DNA of 64,000 nt from Microbacterium sp. 3J1 (lineage in GTDB: Bacteria > Actinomycetota > Actinomycetes > Actinomycetales > Microbacteriaceae), in assembly GCF_001049495.1 (NCBI RefSeq), contig NZ_CDWI01000007.1:124001-188000 (forward strand). Reading direction: 5' to 3'. Positions within the stretch are counted from its first letter, which is position 1, and every line of letters starts with the position of its first letter. This document shows, one piece after another, positions 61,341-64,000 of the stretch. A program made the translations under genes and the position numbers. Under the pieces are notes generated by a model that had not been told where the DNA came from, did no database searches, and saw only the letters and a program-made list of their open reading frames with translations.

Positions 61341-62531
61341 GTGACGTCTCCCTCTCCCGCCGCCGGTCCGTCGACGAGCACCTCGGGGTTCTTCGACGCG
61401 CGCGCCCTCCTCGAGCCGGTGAATCCCGCTGAGGTCGATGCGTTCTCGAGGGCGCAGAAGGGGGCGAACCCCCGGTCAGGCGCGCAGATCGCGGCGTGGG
61501 TGCTCGCCGTCGTCTGCCTCCTGATGGTCGTTCCGGTCATCGGCGTCATGATCTTGGGGCTCGGGTACGCGATCGGACGCGGCACCGGCGTCGCCGTCGC
61601 TCTGGTGCTGGGGCTGCTCCTCCTCGGCGGGATCATCGTGGCGACCGTCATGCTCGTGCGGCGCGGCATGCGTGCCCGTGCCGTCACGCGCTTCCGCCTC
61701 GCTCGTTTCGCGGCGTCGAACGCGATGAGCTACGTCGAGCGCATCGACGCCCCTCCGCTGCCCGGCCTGATCTTCTCGAGCGGCTCCGGTCGCATGTCCA
61801 CCGATGTGCTCCGCGGACACTCCCCTCGTTTCGTCGAGTTCGGCAACTACCAGTACACGACGAGCAACGGCAAGCAGTCGCAGACCCACCGCTGGGGGTA
61901 CGTGGCGGTCAAGCTCGACGTGCCGCTGCCGAACATCGTGCTCGACGCGCTGGGCAACAACACCCTCGGCAGCACCGTCGCCGGCGCGTTCACGCGCGAC
62001 CAGCGGCTCTCGCTCGAAGGCGACTTCGACCGGTACTTCGCGCTGTACTGCCCGGCCGGATACGAGGTCGACGCTCTCTACCTCTTCACGCCCGACGTCA
62101 TGGCGCGCTTCATCGACCACGCCGCCCAGCTCGACGTCGAGATCGTCGACGACTGGCTCTTCCTCTACGCACGCCGCGACGTGTCGACGCTCGACCCGGC
62201 GACGTGGGCCTGGCTGTTCGGCGCCGTCGGGGCGCTGCTCACAAAGCTCGACCAGTGGGCGCGGTGGCGCGACGATCGCCTGCGGCTGGGCGCTCAGCAG
62301 CATCCGGCCGCGGTGCCCGCGCCATCCGCTTCAGCGCCCGCGCATCCGGCGCTCCCGTTCTCCCCGCCGCAGGGTCTGCTCACGCCGCCGCCGATCGGCG
62401 TGGCTCCTCCCGGTCGCCGCCTTCGGCGTCGCGGGCCCTGGCTCATCGTCGGGATCGTCCTCGGCGCGGTGTTCCTCACGACCGCGCTGCCGTTCGCGGT
62501 CGGGATCCTCTCCGTCCTGCTGGCGCCGTAG
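61341..62531 (+). CDS. membrane protein with a DUF3137-like domain
   Basis: 396 residues. Two N-terminal helices (AAWVLAVVCLLMVVPVIGVM; VAVALVLGLLLLGGIIVATV), a soluble middle domain (FVEFGNYQYTTSNGKQSQTH; LSLEGDFDRYFALYCPAGYE), a Pro/Ala-rich linker and a C-terminal helix. The middle resembles DUF3137; no function known. GTG start follows TAGCGT by six bases. Confidence 0.7.
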   Translation: MTSPSPAAGPSTSTSGFFDARALLEPVNPAEVDAFSRAQKGANPRSGAQIAAWVLAVVCLLMVVPVIGVMILGLGYAIGRGTGVAVALVLGLLLLGGIIVATVMLVRRGMRARAVTRFRLARFAASNAMSYVERIDAPPLPGLIFSSGSGRMSTDVLRGHSPRFVEFGNYQYTTSNGKQSQTHRWGYVAVKLDVPLPNIVLDALGNNTLGSTVAGAFTRDQRLSLEGDFDRYFALYCPAGYEVDALYLFTPDVMARFIDHAAQLDVEIVDDWLFLYARRDVSTLDPATWAWLFGAVGALLTKLDQWARWRDDRLRLGAQQHPAAVPAPSASAPAHPALPFSPPQGLLTPPPIGVAPPGRRLRRRGPWLIVGIVLGAVFLTTALPFAVGILSVLLAP

Positions 62532-62623
62532 CCCCCTACGTCCTCCCCCCGTCACTCGGATCCTCGCGGAGGCGTCCTCCTCGCGGCGGAGGCACGGGGT
62601 GACCCACCCGTGACGATCCCCGA

Positions 62624-62659
62624 CGATCCGCCGCACGATCCGCCGCACGATCCGCCGCA
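62624..62659. repeat. three 12-bp iterons upstream of the ABC operon
   Basis: CGATCCGCCGCA occurs three times in perfect tandem, about 43-78 bp before the predicted transcript start at 62702. The spacing of just over one helical turn would suit cooperative regulator binding. Confidence 0.7.
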
Positions 62660-62701
62660 TGGGGGATGCCGCGGCGATGCGCTCCTCCGTAGCGTGAAGG
62701 C

Positions 62702-62749
62702 ATGCGATGCAGTGTGCAGACCCCGACCGGATGGAGCGAGACGACGTGA
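62702..62749 (+). CDS. leaderless leader peptide overlapping the ABC ATPase start
   Basis: TAGCGT (62690-62695), six bases, then ATG. The 15-residue frame MRCSVQTPTGWSETT ends in a TGA that overlaps the ABC gene's GTG (GTGA). Translation of the leader would deliver ribosomes to the ABC start. Confidence 0.45.
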   Translation: MRCSVQTPTGWSETT

Positions 62750-63642
62750 CCACAGGAAAGCTGGTCCTGACCGGCATCACCAAGAGCTACGGCACGCGGC
62801 GCGTGCTCGACGATGTGTCGTTCGAGGTCGCGCCCGGGCGGCTGACCGGGTTCGTCGGAGGCAACGGTGCGGGCAAGACGACGACCATGCGCATCGTCCT
62901 CGGGCTCCTCAACTCCGACGGCGGCCAGGTCGCCCTCGACGGTCGGGCGCTCACCAGCGCCGACCGCCGCCAGTTCGGATACATGCCCGAAGAGCGCGGC
63001 CTGTATCCGAAGATGAAGGTGCTGGAGCAGATCGTGTACCTCGCGCGACTGCACGGCTTCGACAAGACGGATGCCACGACGCGGGCGACCGCGCTGCTCA
63101 CCGAGCTCGGTCTCGAGGAGCGCCTGAACGACACCATCGAGTCGCTGTCGCTCGGCAACCAGCAGCGGGCGCAGATCGCCGCCGCCCTGGTGCACGACCC
63201 CGAGGTGCTCATCCTCGACGAGCCGTTCTCAGGCCTCGACCCGCTGGCGGTCGACGTCGTCGCGTCGGTGCTGCAGTCCTCCGCCGCCCGGGGCGCCTCG
63301 ATCCTGTTCTCCTCGCATCAGCTCGACGTCGTCGAACGGCTCTGCGACGACCTCGTCATCCTCGCCGGCGGCACCATCCGCGCCGCCGGATCCCGCGACG
63401 GGCTGCGCGCTCAGCACGCCGGCGACCGGTACGAGCTCGTCTCCGCCGGGGACGCCGGCTGGCTGCGCTCCGAGCCGGGGGTCACCGTCCTCGACTTCGA
63501 GGGCGGCTACGCCCTGTTCGACGCCGACGGACCCGAGACGGCTCAGCGGGTGCTCCGCACCGCCGTCGATCGCGGCGATGTCGCGAGCTTCGCTCCCAAG
63601 CATCCGTCCCTCGCCCAGATCTTCAAGGAGGTCATCCAGTGA
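62746..63642 (+). CDS. ABC exporter ATP-binding protein (NatA/CcmA-type)
   Basis: 298 residues from GTG 62746, with GGAG nine bases upstream; an ATG at 62707 in the same frame is possible. Walker A GGNGAGKTTT, the signature SLSLGNQQRAQIAAAL (LGNQQ in place of LSGGQ) and Walker B LILDEPFSGLDPLA are clear, and the C-terminal DUF4162-like part ends ASFAPKHPSLAQIFKEVI. Pairs with the permease at 63639 (GTGA overlap). Substrate could be sodium, a peptide or a drug. Confidence 0.92.
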   Translation: MTTGKLVLTGITKSYGTRRVLDDVSFEVAPGRLTGFVGGNGAGKTTTMRIVLGLLNSDGGQVALDGRALTSADRRQFGYMPEERGLYPKMKVLEQIVYLARLHGFDKTDATTRATALLTELGLEERLNDTIESLSLGNQQRAQIAAALVHDPEVLILDEPFSGLDPLAVDVVASVLQSSAARGASILFSSHQLDVVERLCDDLVILAGGTIRAAGSRDGLRAQHAGDRYELVSAGDAGWLRSEPGVTVLDFEGGYALFDADGPETAQRVLRTAVDRGDVASFAPKHPSLAQIFKEVIQ

Positions 63643-64000
63643 GCACCTCGTCCCCCGCTTCGCGGCCCGCGCGTTCCTCCGTGGGCTCAGGTCTGCAGGC
63701 CTCGATGATCTGGCTCGTCGCCGAGCGCGAGATCGGATCCAAGCTGCGCAGCAAGGCGTTCCTCATCTCGACCGGCATCCTGCTGCTGCTCGCTCTCGCG
63801 GGCATCGTGATCGGCGGCTTCGCCAGCCAGAACACCGAGGCGATGCCGGTGGCGGCGACCTCGGAGACGGCATCCGTCGTGTCGGCCCTGCCCGACGTCG
63901 AGGTGACGGAGGTCTCCGATAAGGCCGAGGCCGAAGAGCTCCTCCGCTCCGAGAAGGTCGATGCCGCCGTCCTCCCCGGCGAGGGTCCGACCGGACTCAC
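63639..64000 (+). CDS. ABC-2 type permease, NatB-like (5' part)
   Basis: About 120 residues visible before the window ends. WLVAEREIGSKLRSKAFLIS is the conserved amphipathic start of NatB-like permeases, then one helix (TGILLLLALAGIVIGGF) and an extracytoplasmic region. Overlaps the ATPase stop as GTGA. The rest lies to the right. Confidence 0.88.
   Translation, partial: MSTSSPASRPARSSVGSGLQASMIWLVAEREIGSKLRSKAFLISTGILLLLALAGIVIGGFASQNTEAMPVAATSETASVVSALPDVEVTEVSDKAEAEELLRSEKVDAAVLPGEGPTGL

Overview
This 64 kb window is chromosomal DNA from a very GC-rich actinobacterium, most likely Microbacterium or a close relative in Microbacteriaceae. The reasons are a coproporphyrin-type haem cluster with HemQ, actinobacterial small families (DUF3618, Holin-X, DUF1992, DUF1801), a possible sortase-E (LAXTG) surface protein, wall-associated RHS fragments, and many apparently leaderless promoters. 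Genes are dense, with many ATGA/GTGA/TGATG stop-start overlaps. I saw no rRNA, tRNA or CRISPR array, and no gene-free stretch over 300 bases.

Layout. 1-0.67 kb: tail of an HNH endonuclease gene. 0.7-11.1 kb: haem synthesis, with hemE, hemG/cgoX, three small membrane-protein genes, hemQ, hemC, hemD, hemB and hemL on the minus strand and hemA divergent. 11.1-14.0 kb: a 1.8 kb insert carrying one Schlafen/AlbA-type ATPase gene, flanked by two 114-bp copies of the 5' end of an HhH-GPD DNA repair gene; one copy is dead and the other leads the intact gene. 14-23.7 kb: glycyl-tRNA synthetase, GNAT, peptide and drug transporters, a beta-lactamase-like protein lacking its catalytic residues, and an M13 peptidase.

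23.7-32.5 kb holds the most interesting system: methylthioadenosine phosphorylase, a sugar epimerase, a polytopic GT-C-like protein, a DUF2064 transferase, a GT2 transferase and a methyltransferase surround a Tat-exported molybdoenzyme, its putative membrane cytochrome b, and a two-component system. The gene set resembles the M. tuberculosis neighbourhood linked to methylthioxylose capping of lipoarabinomannan. I propose a methylthio-sugar envelope-glycan locus with its own sulfur-redox pair.

32.5-47.4 kb is mostly housekeeping: MATE exporter, SpoU methylase, MntH with two operators and its MntR regulator, a secreted rhamnogalacturonan lyase, HAD phosphatases, AnmK, a hendecad-repeat coiled-coil protein, ROK kinase, PyrE and ExoIII. 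47.5-52.6 kb is a decayed RHS polymorphic-toxin locus with orphan toxin tips, candidate immunity genes, duplicated core fragments and frameshifts; its base composition is less GC-rich. 52.7-64 kb: a surface adhesin, an HxlR-regulated operon with a large palindromic operator, an MFS exporter, a NarL-type two-component system, a BenE transporter, and an ABC exporter that runs off the right edge.
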